Assembly: GCA_963786305.1 (NCBI GenBank)
Contig: CAWAYL010000017.1
Span: 124,001 to 188,000, forward strand
Origin: CAKZLS01 sp963786305
GTDB lineage: Bacteria > Pseudomonadota > Alphaproteobacteria > Rhodospirillales > Defluviicoccaceae
DNA: 64,000 bases
Direction: 5' to 3'
A program made the position numbers and the translations under genes. Positions 8,401 through 17,188 of this stretch are shown one piece after another (the first letter of the stretch is position 1; each line of letters opens with the position of its first letter). The notes under the pieces were generated by a model. That model ran no database searches and was not told the origin of the DNA. It worked only from the letters and a program-made list of their open reading frames with translations.

Positions 8401-9075
8401 TCAGTCCGACAGAACGGTCGTGCCGAACGCCAAGATCGCCAGTGGAACGGGCGCCACCGCGAGGACGATGGTCGCGAGAAAACCAGCGATGGAATACAGT
8501 TTGCTGGCGCCGGCCATGAGCGCGATGCCGCCGCCGCCGCCGATGACGATGTTGCCGGGAAGGTTGATGGCGATGGCCAGCGCCAGGTAGCGGTGGCGGA
8601 GCAGCAGGGGCACGAAGCGGTTCGGTGCCGTCGAGAGCAGGAACGTAAGCCGGCCCTCCCCGTCCATCGGATCGATAGTTTCGAGCAACGCGCCGGCCCT
8701 GACGAAATGAAGGTCGCGGAGGAGGCTTATCAATCCGGTAAACGAGATCAGGCGGCCGGCGGCGAAAGCGACGGAGAGACCCGCCAGTGTGCTCACATAC
8801 ACGAGAAACACGATGGGGGGACCGAACATGCCGATGAGGGTGAGGCCGATTTCGACGCCGGGAAAGAAGGGGATCGCGATCAACACCGCATAGACGATCG
8901 CGGAGATCGTGATCATCCGGTGTACCATCTCCTCGTTGTTCGGCCGCAACTCGAAGTTGAGCGCGTCGATCACCCATTCGGCAGCCACATGGGCAGCCAA
9001 GATTAGAAGAGCAAAGAGGATCAGTTTGACGGCAACCGGCCCGTAGCGGGTGAACGGAGCCGTGTCCGACGACAT
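8401..9075 (-). CDS. Polytopic membrane protein, function unknown
   Basis: A 224-residue inner-membrane protein with four to five hydrophobic segments. A motif INLPGNIVIGGGGGIALMAG lies near residue 175. The combination LPGN plus a Gly-rich turn in a membrane region recalls VTT/TVP38-type proteins, but I am not confident of that assignment. ATG 9075 was chosen because the longer frame upstream is the antisense of the neighbouring secreted protein. The gene begins one base after that protein's stop codon, so the two form an operon. Confidence 0.65.
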   Translation of the reverse strand: MSSDTAPFTRYGPVAVKLILFALLILAAHVAAEWVIDALNFELRPNNEEMVHRMITISAIVYAVLIAIPFFPGVEIGLTLIGMFGPPIVFLVYVSTLAGLSVAFAAGRLISFTGLISLLRDLHFVRAGALLETIDPMDGEGRLTFLLSTAPNRFVPLLLRHRYLALAIAINLPGNIVIGGGGGIALMAGASKLYSIAGFLATIVLAVAPVPLAILAFGTTVLSD

Positions 9076-9076
9076 T

Positions 9077-9577
9077 CTACCGCTCGCTGGCCAGAGGAAT
9101 GTCGCGATCGGCAAGCGTGCCCTCGAACCAGAAGTCCTTTTCAACGGTCCAATACCAGCGATCCGCGGTCCAGGTGAATGTCCCCTCGATGGTGCCGTTC
9201 GCCACGTCGACGGTGCCCCGCCAGACAATGGTTGAGTCTTTGTCCGAGCAGTGGGTTTCGGCGACAAATTCGGTCTTGCCGCCCACATGACGGATGAAGT
9301 AGGGGGCGGGGGGATAGGCGCACCGCCTCTCGCATTCTTTCGACACAAACATGCCGTTTTCGAAAATTAGGAAGTCCGTGATGTCGCCAGGCTTACCAAG
9401 CGGGCCGAGTTCGCTCACAAAGCTCATGCCGTCGAGGATTGCCGAGGCTTCGGTCCCCGCGGGCTCGACCTTTGCCGCGTGTACCCACATCGCGGCTGGC
9501 GCCAACACCAGCCAGCCGCCGGTCAGGGCAGCCAATACAACGGTAATCGCCAGAACCGTCTTTGAATGCCGTTTCAT
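9077..9577 (-). CDS. Secreted or membrane-anchored hypothetical protein
   Basis: A 166-residue protein with a basic start and hydrophobic segment (KTVLAITVVLAALTGGWLVLAP), either a signal peptide or an N-terminal anchor. The exported part contains three cysteines (KECERRC and THCSDKD) and a Trp/Tyr-rich beta-like end (TADRWYWTVEKDFWFEG). GGTGGA stands nine bases before ATG 9577. It is directly followed by the polytopic membrane protein, suggesting that the two act together. No family is recognised. Confidence 0.6.
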   Translation of the reverse strand: MKRHSKTVLAITVVLAALTGGWLVLAPAAMWVHAAKVEPAGTEASAILDGMSFVSELGPLGKPGDITDFLIFENGMFVSKECERRCAYPPAPYFIRHVGGKTEFVAETHCSDKDSTIVWRGTVDVANGTIEGTFTWTADRWYWTVEKDFWFEGTLADRDIPLASER

Positions 9578-9729
9578 CGGGTATTTCCACCCGCGGTGTG
9601 TCCCAAACGCCTCGGCGCACGGTTCGCCGCTCGCAAACCGCGCGTCCCCGTAGGCGGAATCATACTGCAATCGCTTCCGAAACTCAAAGGACAACGCTTG
9701 AAGAAGAGACGAGCGCGAAGTCTGACGTT

Positions 9730-10632
9730 TCAGGCGGCGAGCGGCGGGGTGCGTTCGAGGACTTCGAGGGCGTCGTGGCGCACGTGGTTTTCGCGCATTT
9801 CGTCGCGGATCATCGTCTCGCTCACGATGCCTTTGTCGAGGCATTCGCGCAGCAGTCCGAAGAAGAACCGTTCCTGGTTGGGGTCGGGGTGCGGCTTGTA
9901 GTGGCCGAGGAAAGTGTAGTCGCCGAACACCCGGCGGCGCAACCGATTGAACCAACCGAGCGGCGCCAGCCCCGACGGTTTCTCGGGCGGCAGGAAATCC
10001 ACCGGCAGGCCGGTCTTCCACGGCTGCGTCTTTCGCTTGGTGTTGTGGATCAGCTTGGTTTCGGGCGTCAGCCGGTCGAAGTCGTTCCATTCGTTTTCGA
10101 ACAGCGTGACCGTCCCCGGCGCCTCGTATTGCAGGCAGATCCATTGTGCATAGTCCCGCTTCATCTCGAACAGTTCGTTGAACTGGTCTTCCACCTTCCA
10201 GTGGGTCAGCTTCGACGAGTCGAGCAACATCACGCTACTCGCCATGAACCCGCGCTTCTGCTTGGAGCCCGAGCGCGGCCGGCACATCACCGCCGCGCCC
10301 TGCATGTCGCGGGTAAGAAGCTCATAAACGTCTCCCGCCGCGAACACGTCCGGGTCGACCACCACCGCCTGCCCGGAATAGCCCATCAGTTCCGGCGGCA
10401 TGAAGCGGAGCGGCGTGAACGACTGGAGGTCGTCGTTGTGCCACCGCCGCGTGACGCCGTCGCGAAGGTATTCCTGGCCTTCGCGCGCGCGAAGGAACGG
10501 ATAGTCCCGGGTGTGTATCGTCCGGACATCGAACGCGTCCGCATGCCTGGAGTTGCGGCGCATGGAGTATTCGGAAACAAGGGCTCCGACGATTTGCTTG
10601 TCGTTGGTGTGGATAAAGACCGTCGGCTTCAT
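9730..10632 (-). CDS. Glycosyltransferase-like protein, paralogue A
   Basis: A 300-residue protein with features of a nucleotide-sugar-dependent transferase. The N-terminus is TVFIHTNDKQIVGALV, and FTPLRFMPPELMGY precedes a DxD-type metal motif VVVDPDVF near residue 93. A later block ENEWNDFDRLTPETKLIH and a C-terminal block PDPNQERFFFGLLREC follow. It is strongly similar along its length to the protein at 11659-12591, so the pair arose by duplication. It is third in a minus-strand trio (11659, 10723, 9730). The acceptor is unknown; a role in surface-glycan synthesis is inferred from the locus. Confidence 0.7.
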   Translation of the reverse strand: MKPTVFIHTNDKQIVGALVSEYSMRRNSRHADAFDVRTIHTRDYPFLRAREGQEYLRDGVTRRWHNDDLQSFTPLRFMPPELMGYSGQAVVVDPDVFAAGDVYELLTRDMQGAAVMCRPRSGSKQKRGFMASSVMLLDSSKLTHWKVEDQFNELFEMKRDYAQWICLQYEAPGTVTLFENEWNDFDRLTPETKLIHNTKRKTQPWKTGLPVDFLPPEKPSGLAPLGWFNRLRRRVFGDYTFLGHYKPHPDPNQERFFFGLLRECLDKGIVSETMIRDEMRENHVRHDALEVLERTPPLAA

Positions 10633-10722
10633 AACAAGTTCAACCTCTCAGGATACGGCTTCTTCGAATTATCTAGCAGGTCGCCCATTTGCTCGCAAGG
10701 AACGGCAACCGGGAGCATTGGC

Positions 10723-11595
10723 TCACGGTTTGTCGCGGGGTGATGGCATGGCCCGCTGCTTCCAATAGCCCTCGTCCCTGGAGACGACGAAGTCGGTTTC
10801 ATGGCTGGCGCCGGTTTCTTTCCGGTCGCCCTTCATGTGGTCGATATATTGGCCGAGCCGGCTGTTGACGAACACATGTCCGACGTCGAGACCGAGGCCC
10901 TCGGCGATGTCGTAGGTCTTGTGGCCCTTGCGCTCGAAGCGCTTGCGGACGACGTCGAACAGGAAGGAATCGTGATACTGCTCTTCCTTGAACAACAGGT
11001 CGTCGGTATAGAGCGCCTTGAACCGGGCCAGGAAATCTCCGATCGCCGGATGGCGCAGATTGTACCCGACGAAACCGCACTCCGAGAATTTGGGGCGCGC
11101 CAGATAGCTGAACATGCAATCGGCCGGCATCATGTCCTCGAGAAAGTCGGGGGGAATGTCGGCGAACATCCGGGTGTCGGCGTCGACCCAGAACAGCACG
11201 TCGGCGGGGCACCGTTCGGCGGCGTCGAAAATGGCGAAGGTCTTGTGGGAGAAACGGACGGCGTCCCACAGATAGCCGAGCCCCCATTCCACCCGGCGCA
11301 CCCTCAACTTGGGTTTGCGCCAATCCATCCGCACCCGCAGGCGGCTGCGTCCGCGCTGGCCATGGGCCACCGGATTGTCCTTGTGCCGCTCCTTGAAGGC
11401 GACGAGTTCCGGGCACGCGGCGAGGAGGTCGCGATGGACGATGCGGTCGCTCGGCAACTCGGGAACGAAGTTCTCCGCGTAGAGATAGAGCGGCACGTCC
11501 CGGGGCCAGTGCGCATCGAAGCTCTCGACCATGGCACGGCCATAGGTGTTGTAGCCGTCCTCATGGCAAGTGGTGACGGCGGCGAAGGTTCTCAT
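10723..11595 (-). CDS. Glycosyltransferase-like protein with DxD motif
   Basis: A 290-residue protein beginning with the strand-loop FAAVTTCHEDGY, with a metal-binding motif LFWVDADTRMF near residue 138. SECGFVGYNLRHP and YHDSFLFDVVRKRFE follow, a layout typical of GT-A fold transferases. It lies between two paralogues of a different transferase-like family on the same strand, 63 bases after one and 90 before the other, so all three are probably one operon. The sugar donor and acceptor cannot be read from sequence. Confidence 0.7.
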   Translation of the reverse strand: MRTFAAVTTCHEDGYNTYGRAMVESFDAHWPRDVPLYLYAENFVPELPSDRIVHRDLLAACPELVAFKERHKDNPVAHGQRGRSRLRVRMDWRKPKLRVRRVEWGLGYLWDAVRFSHKTFAIFDAAERCPADVLFWVDADTRMFADIPPDFLEDMMPADCMFSYLARPKFSECGFVGYNLRHPAIGDFLARFKALYTDDLLFKEEQYHDSFLFDVVRKRFERKGHKTYDIAEGLGLDVGHVFVNSRLGQYIDHMKGDRKETGASHETDFVVSRDEGYWKQRAMPSPRDKP

Positions 11596-11658
11596 CGGCG
11601 TGTTTTTCCTGTGGGTCCTGTCGGCCCCGTTGGCCGGCGGGGTGGCGGTGGGGAGCGG

Positions 11659-12591
11659 TCAGGCGGCGAGCGGCGGCGTTTGCTCGAGGACCTCGAAGGC
11701 GTCGTGGCGGACGTGATTTTTTTTCATTTCTTCACGAACGAGATCCTCGCCGACGACCCCTTTGTCGATACATTCGCGCAGCAGGCCGAAGAAAAAGCGT
11801 TCCTGGTTGGGGTCGCGGTGCGGCTCGTAGTGTCCCTTGGCGCCGCCACCGAAGACAGAGCGCCGCGCCTGCAGGAACCAGCGGTGGAGCGGCGATTTCT
11901 TTCGCTTCTTGTCGGTTTTCTTGGCGTTTTCCGGCACGGTGAATTCGAACGGCAGCCCCGTCTTCCATGGTTGGGTCCGACGCTTGGTGGTGTGGAGGAG
12001 CTTGGTGTCCGGCGTTAAGGTATCGAAGTCGTTCCATTCGTCCTCGAACAGGCCGACGGTGTCCGGGGCCTCCAGCTTCAAGCCCATCCAATCGGCGTAG
12101 TCGCGCTTGAACGCGAACAGCTCGTCGAAATCGTGCTCGCAGCGCCAATGGGTCAGTTTGGCGCAATCGAGCAGCATGACGCTGGTGGGAAGAGCGCCTG
12201 CCGTCGCCTTGGTTCCGGCCGCCGCCGCGGGCGCCCGGCGGCACATTACCGCCTTGCCCGCCATGTCGCGGGACAACAGCTCGAAGATGTCGGCGACGGC
12301 GAAGACGTCGGGGTCGATCACCACGGCGCGCCCGGCATAGCCCATGAGCTCCGGCGGCATGAAGCGGAGCGGCGTGAACGATTGCAGGTCGTCGTTCAGC
12401 CAGATCGCCTCGGACCCGCCGCGCAGATAGCGCTGGCCTTCCTTGTCGCGGAAAAAGCCGTGGTCGCCGTGGTTGATGATCCGCACGTCGAAGGCATCGC
12501 CGTGGGTGGACGCGCGGCGCAGCGAATACTGCGAAACCAGCGCGCCGAGCATCTGGCGATGATTGGCTTGAATGAAAACGCAGGCCCTCAT
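11659..12591 (-). CDS. Glycosyltransferase-like protein, paralogue B
   Basis: A 310-residue paralogue of the protein at 9730-10632. It shares FTPLRFMPPELMGY, the DxD motif VVIDPDVF near residue 93, TPDTKLLHTTKRRTQPWKTG and the C-terminal RDPNQERFFFGLLREC and EVLEQTPPLAA. It differs by an Ala-rich insert near residue 125 and a Lys-rich linker near 225. It is first in the minus-strand trio; its promoter should lie in the 242-bp divergent spacer shared with the MptE-like gene (12592-12833). Confidence 0.7.
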   Translation of the reverse strand: MRACVFIQANHRQMLGALVSQYSLRRASTHGDAFDVRIINHGDHGFFRDKEGQRYLRGGSEAIWLNDDLQSFTPLRFMPPELMGYAGRAVVIDPDVFAVADIFELLSRDMAGKAVMCRRAPAAAAGTKATAGALPTSVMLLDCAKLTHWRCEHDFDELFAFKRDYADWMGLKLEAPDTVGLFEDEWNDFDTLTPDTKLLHTTKRRTQPWKTGLPFEFTVPENAKKTDKKRKKSPLHRWFLQARRSVFGGGAKGHYEPHRDPNQERFFFGLLRECIDKGVVGEDLVREEMKKNHVRHDAFEVLEQTPPLAA

Positions 12592-12833
12592 GGCGCCCCT
12601 TCCGAAGGTTATTTTCCGTTGTTCAGAGCCCTAAATAACCGAGGTCCCGCCGACTATGGGCAAGCGTGGGTTATAGTAGGCGAAAGCCTGATCGTCTTTA
12701 CACCGGGCCGCGGGAGTTTTATACACCGCGTGCGTCTCATTGCGAAACGACTTTGTAACGACGTCGCCGCGCATGTCCGGCCATCGCGCCGGTTGCGCCG
12801 GGGCATCGGGGACGCATGGGTGACTGAGCAGGC

Positions 12834-13706
12834 ATGGATCGAGCGGTCGAACAGGAGTCTACGCTGCGCATGGTTTCGGACCTCTATGGCCGTCACCGGG
12901 GCGAGGACATCTTCGTTGTGGGCACGGGGCCCAGTCTGCGCGTGTTTCCGCCGGAGGTCTTCGAGGGCAAGACGGTCATCGGCTGCAACATGGCCTGGAA
13001 AGTGGTGCCGACGCAGTACGGCGTGACCATCCACCCCGATCTCAACATGCCCGAATGCATGGACGGCGAGCAGCCAAGGCCGGAAATCACCTGGATCACC
13101 AAGCACCGCAAGACCCGCCGGCTGCTCTCGCCGGAGCAGTTCGAACGGGTGCAATCGCAGTTCTACTATTTCGAATCGGAGGGCCAGCCCAACACCCAGC
13201 CGCCGGATGAGCCGAACGATGCCGGGCGTATCGTCGATTGGGTCCGGCGGCCGACGGGCGATTGTCTGTACCAGTGGTCGTCCATTTCCCAGACGGCGTG
13301 CAATCTGGCCGCCAATCTCGGCGCGCGAACCGTCATCCTGGTGGGCTGCGATAACACGGCGCTGTTCGACAGCCACCACGCCCACCAGCAGCACACCCGC
13401 TGGAAGGGCGTCGATCCGAACCACCGCTACCGACAGTACTACGAGGGATTGGCGGAGGTGCGCGCGGCGCTGCACGAACGCGGTGTCGCCATGGTGAGCA
13501 TGACGCCGTTTCTCTCGCTGGACAGCCCGGAGGACGATTTTCTGCGGCTGTGCCGGGAACTCGGAAAAGAGGCCCACATCGGCGGCGAGGACCTTCCCGC
13601 CGGCGACAGCGCGGTCTCGCCCTTCAAGCGAATGCGCCGGGCTTCCAAACGGAAGCTGCGCGCCTGGACCGGCCGCAAGAACCGACCATTAGGAGTGTGG
13701 ATTTAG
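12834..13706 (+). CDS. MptE-like / DUF115 family protein
   Basis: A 290-residue protein with the family's nucleotide-binding-like start VVGTGPSLRVFPPEVF (about residues 29-44) and a second Rossmann-like strand RTVILVGCDNTALF near 165-180. The DUF115/MptE-like fold includes 6-hydroxymethylpterin diphosphokinase of archaea and flagellin-glycosylation accessory factors in bacteria. In glycan loci it is usually linked to sugar transfer. It begins a plus-strand run of three oxygenase genes and a glycosyltransferase, with three bases to the next ATG. The C-terminus is basic (RRASKRKLRAWTGRKNR). Confidence 0.7.
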   Translation: MDRAVEQESTLRMVSDLYGRHRGEDIFVVGTGPSLRVFPPEVFEGKTVIGCNMAWKVVPTQYGVTIHPDLNMPECMDGEQPRPEITWITKHRKTRRLLSPEQFERVQSQFYYFESEGQPNTQPPDEPNDAGRIVDWVRRPTGDCLYQWSSISQTACNLAANLGARTVILVGCDNTALFDSHHAHQQHTRWKGVDPNHRYRQYYEGLAEVRAALHERGVAMVSMTPFLSLDSPEDDFLRLCRELGKEAHIGGEDLPAGDSAVSPFKRMRRASKRKLRAWTGRKNRPLGVWI

Positions 13707-13709
13707 ACC

Positions 13710-14586
13710 ATGGCCCGGATTGAGTTGAGCCCCAACGTCGACAATTACTTCGAGCGGATGGATTGGCGCGAGTCGCAAGGACAATCTGCCGGAGTTCCGC
13801 AAGACCCTGATCGAGCACTACGAGTCCGGCAAGGTGATCTTGCTGGAGAACACGCCCTTCAAGATCGATTACGACCTGTTGAACCAGGTCACGATCCCCG
13901 AGGGCCGCCGCTTCAAGAAACTCACCGACCGGTTCTTCCTTCAGCCGAAACTGTACCGGCCGGCCGATGCGCAGGCCTTTCTCGCCACCTTCGGCGTCAA
14001 TCCGGCCTTCTACTTCAAGGTTCGCCGCGAAGTGCAATCGGTCAACGCCCAGGTCCGGGAATTCGGCAAGACCCTGTTCTCCTCCTACGAATTCCTGGAA
14101 TGGGATGTCTCGTGGCGGTTCACCCAGACCGGCCCGGAGGATCTCCACCTCGACAGCTTCGGCAACAACGAGGATTTCCAGTACGTCCGGATCTTCATCA
14201 ACATCGACCACAAGCCGCGGATCTGGAACGTGAGCCATCGCCTCGATGAGCTTGCCAAGCGGTACTATCAGTCCGGTCACCTGGAAAAGCTGCGCGATCG
14301 CAGTGGCAACGAGTTCTGCTACGAGCTCAATCTGCTGGCCTTCGGCGGCATGGAACGCGCCGGCCAGGACGGCCACGACCGCCACGTGGTCGAGCTGGAG
14401 CAGGGCGACGTCTGGCTGTGCGACAGCCGCGTCGTCTCCCACCAGATCGTCTCGGGCCAGCGCCTGGTGGCCTCCCACTTCAAGGTGGACACAAGCTCGA
14501 TGCAGGACCCCAACGCCGGCATCAATGCCAAGGTGCGCCATCTTCACGAGCTGTACGGACCGCAAGAAGCGGCCCGCGCCGGTTGA
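13710..14586 (+). CDS. Kdo hydroxylase-like Fe(II)/2-oxoglutarate oxygenase, one frameshift
   Basis: A protein of about 290 residues related to the Kdo hydroxylases (KdoO, Pfam Kdo_hydroxy) that add a 3-hydroxyl to Kdo of lipid A core. The N-terminus MARIELSPNVDNYFERMDW is read from ATG 13710. The frame shifts near 13775 and continues as DNLPEFRKTLIEHYESGK through to TGA at 14586. Iron ligands are visible: the HxD in DLHLDSFGNN, and a distal His with Arg in VVSHQIVSGQR. The block VRIFINIDHKPRIWNVS matches the family's conserved core. Its place in a glycan locus fits Kdo or other sugar hydroxylation. The family call is from memory of motifs. Confidence 0.6.
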
Positions 14587-14622
14587 GGCCGGGCACGTGA
14601 TAATGGATTTGAGGTCATAGCG

Positions 14623-16418
14623 ATGAGCGGAGTTGTGCGATGGGGGATTATCGGCTGCGGTGACGTGGTCAAGCGCAAGAGCGGCCCGGCGTTTCAACGC
14701 GCCGAGCGCAGCGACCTGGTGGCGGTCATGCGCCGGTCCGCCGACCTTGCCGAAGCCTTCGCCACCGAGCATGGCGTGCCCCATTGGACCACCGACGCCG
14801 GCGAACTGATCGATCGATGCCGACGTGGACGCGGTCTACATCGCCTCGCCGCCGGCGACCCACCTCGATTACGCCCTTCGCGTCTGCGCCGCCGGCAAGC
14901 CGTGTCTGGTGGAGAAACCGATCGGCCGTTCATCGGTGGAATGCCGGGAGATGACCGACGCGTTCGCGGCGCGCGGCATCCCGCTGTTCGTGTCGTACTA
15001 CCGCCGCTACCTGCCCAAGTTTCTCAAGGTCAAGGAGATCCTCGACTCGGGCCGGTTGGGGCCCATCGTCGCCGTCACCTACCGGTGCGGCGGGCCCGGC
15101 AAGACCAAGGCGTGGCGGCTCAATCCCCGGCTTTCGGGGGGCGGCATCTTTTACGATATCGGCGGTCACGTTCTCGATCTTCTCGATTTCTGGTTCGGGC
15201 CGCTCGACCTGGTCGGCGGCGACGCGGCGAACGTCTCGCGGACCCACGATACCGAGGACGCGGTGTCGCTGGTTTTTCGGACGCGAGAGCGGGTGATCGG
15301 TACGGCGTCGTGGAATTTTCTCGCCGCCAAGGGCGGCGACCTGATGGAGATCGAGGGCCGCGACGGCACGATCCGGCTTTCCTGCGCCAACTACGAGACG
15401 CCGTGCACCCTGGAACGCCAGGAACTGGACGACGGCTCCGGCTCCCTGCTTTCGCGCCAGAAGGTCAAGAACACCGCCCGGCGCCTCGCCGGCAAGCCCA
15501 GCAAGGCCAAGGCGCGGACGGTCAGCGAGCGTTTCGCGTTTTCGTCCATCCCCTACCAGCATCAGCCGCTGGTCCAGTCCGTGGTCGATAACATTCTCGA
15601 CGGAACCGCGTGTCCCACTGACGGAGCATCGGGTCTCAGGACGTCGATCCTCATCGACGCGGTTCTCTCGGACTATTACGGCGGCAGACAGGACGCCTTC
15701 TGGGAGCGCCCGCACACCTGGCAAAGCGCCAGCGCGTTGGCATTGCGCCAATCCGGCGACCGGCACTTCGAGCTGACGGCGGAACAGGTGGCGTTCTACG
15801 AGAAGAATGGATACGTCGGTCCGTTCACCTGCGACAGCGGCGCGCTGCAACGCCTCAGGGTGCCCAAGCATGGCCGGGCCGACTTTCATCTCGGCGACCC
15901 GACCGCTCTCGAGGTGTTTTCCGATCCATCCATCGTCGATCGCGTCAAGCAGGTCCTCCAGTCCGACGGCGCGCTGCTGTTCAAGAGCCGGCCGTGGATC
16001 AAACAACCGCAACAGCACCGTCGCCGCGCCTTGGCATCAGGACGTGGGGCAGTCCAACGGCGGATACCTCCCCGACGGCCAGCCGGTGCCGTCGGTAACG
16101 GTTTGGTTCGCGCTGGACGGTGCCACGAAGTCAAATGGCGCGGTCAAGATCCTGCCGGGCACCCACAAGCGGCTGTTCGGCGACTGGCACGACAGCATCA
16201 ATACGGGCATCGAGGAAAGCGGCGCGCTCGCCGAGTTCGATCTCGACGGCGCCCCCATCCTCGAGGCCCGGTCCGGGGAGTTCTATCTGATGCATTCGTG
16301 GCTTCTCCACGCCAGCGGGCCGAATACGTCGGACAAGCGGCGCGCCGGGATCAACATCCGCTACGTCGCGCCGGGCCATGACGTCGATCCCATGTATCAC
16401 TACGTGCGTGTCGGTTAG
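14623..16418 (+). CDS. Gfo/Idh/MocA dehydrogenase fused to PhyH-type oxygenase, two frameshifts
   Basis: About 597 residues. The first half is an NAD(P)-dependent sugar oxidoreductase: Rossmann start VRWGIIGCGDVVKRKSGP, then VEKPIGRS with the catalytic-type Lys, and GGGIFYDIGGHVLDLL. From about 15775 it runs without stop or start codon into a phytanoyl-CoA-dioxygenase-like domain (LTAEQVAFYEKNGYVGPF). That domain has iron ligands APWHQDVG and LLHASGP and a C-terminal Arg in RRAGINIRY. Frame breaks lie at about 14815, in a GATC repeat, and about 16008. No Met, Val or Leu start suits a separate second gene, so fusion is the best reading. The substrate is unknown, probably a nucleotide sugar or glycan. 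Confidence 0.7.
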
Positions 16419-16429
16419 GACCGCTATCC

Positions 16430-17188
16430 ATGTTCAATTTCGACAATCTCGATTTCAGATACGTTCCCTATCCGATCGCGGTCGCCAAACCGATCCTGGA
16501 CCCGTCGTTCTACAAGCAGCTCGTATCCAGCTTTCCGCCGCTCGAGCTGTTCGAATACATGCCGAGCGTCGGTCACAAATACGCCCTGTCCGAGACCCGC
16601 AACGCCAAACACTATTGGCAATACCTGAGCGACAACGCCGTGTGGGGGGAATTCATGGCGTACATCGAAGGGGACTTCGTCAAGGACGTTTTCGCGATGC
16701 TGAACACCAACAACATCAATCTCGGCATGGTCACCCGGGAGCGATCGCTCGCCAAGCGCCTCAAACGGTGGATCAAGAAGGACATCGGACGCGGCCGGCT
16801 GCCCGAGCGCGATGTTCTTTTCAAGCCGCGCTTCGAGTTTTCGGCCATCCCCGCCATGGGCGGCAACATCAAGCCGCACACCGACGTCGAGCAGAAGATC
16901 GTCTCCATGGTGGTCTCGATCCTCGAGGACGGCGAATGGGACGCGGCGCGCGGCGGCGCGACGGAGCTGGTCTTTCCCAAGGACGTGACCCGGTCGTTCA
17001 ACATGATCGGCGACTGGGGGCTCGATTTCGACGAGGTGGATGTCCTGCATCGCTACGAATTCCGGCCGAACCAGGCGGTCTTTTTCGTCAAGACCTTCAA
17101 TTCGTGGCACGCCGTTCAGCCGATGAACGGCACCGATCCGAACACCTTTCGCCGGACCCTGACGATCAACATCGAACTGGTGGATTGA
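16430..17188 (+). CDS. Fe(II)/2-oxoglutarate oxygenase-like protein
   Basis: A 252-residue intact protein. A double-stranded beta-helix oxygenase core is suggested by NIKPHTDVEQK (HxD ligands near 148-150), FVKTFNSWHAVQPM (distal His near 227) and RRTLTINIEL (co-substrate Arg near 245). It is unlike the other two oxygenases just upstream. It lies 12 bases after the fusion gene and overlaps the next start by one base (TGATG), so it is translated in the same operon. The target is unknown; hydroxylation of a sugar or lipid in this glycan pathway is the inference. Confidence 0.65.
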   Translation: MFNFDNLDFRYVPYPIAVAKPILDPSFYKQLVSSFPPLELFEYMPSVGHKYALSETRNAKHYWQYLSDNAVWGEFMAYIEGDFVKDVFAMLNTNNINLGMVTRERSLAKRLKRWIKKDIGRGRLPERDVLFKPRFEFSAIPAMGGNIKPHTDVEQKIVSMVVSILEDGEWDAARGGATELVFPKDVTRSFNMIGDWGLDFDEVDVLHRYEFRPNQAVFFVKTFNSWHAVQPMNGTDPNTFRRTLTINIELVD

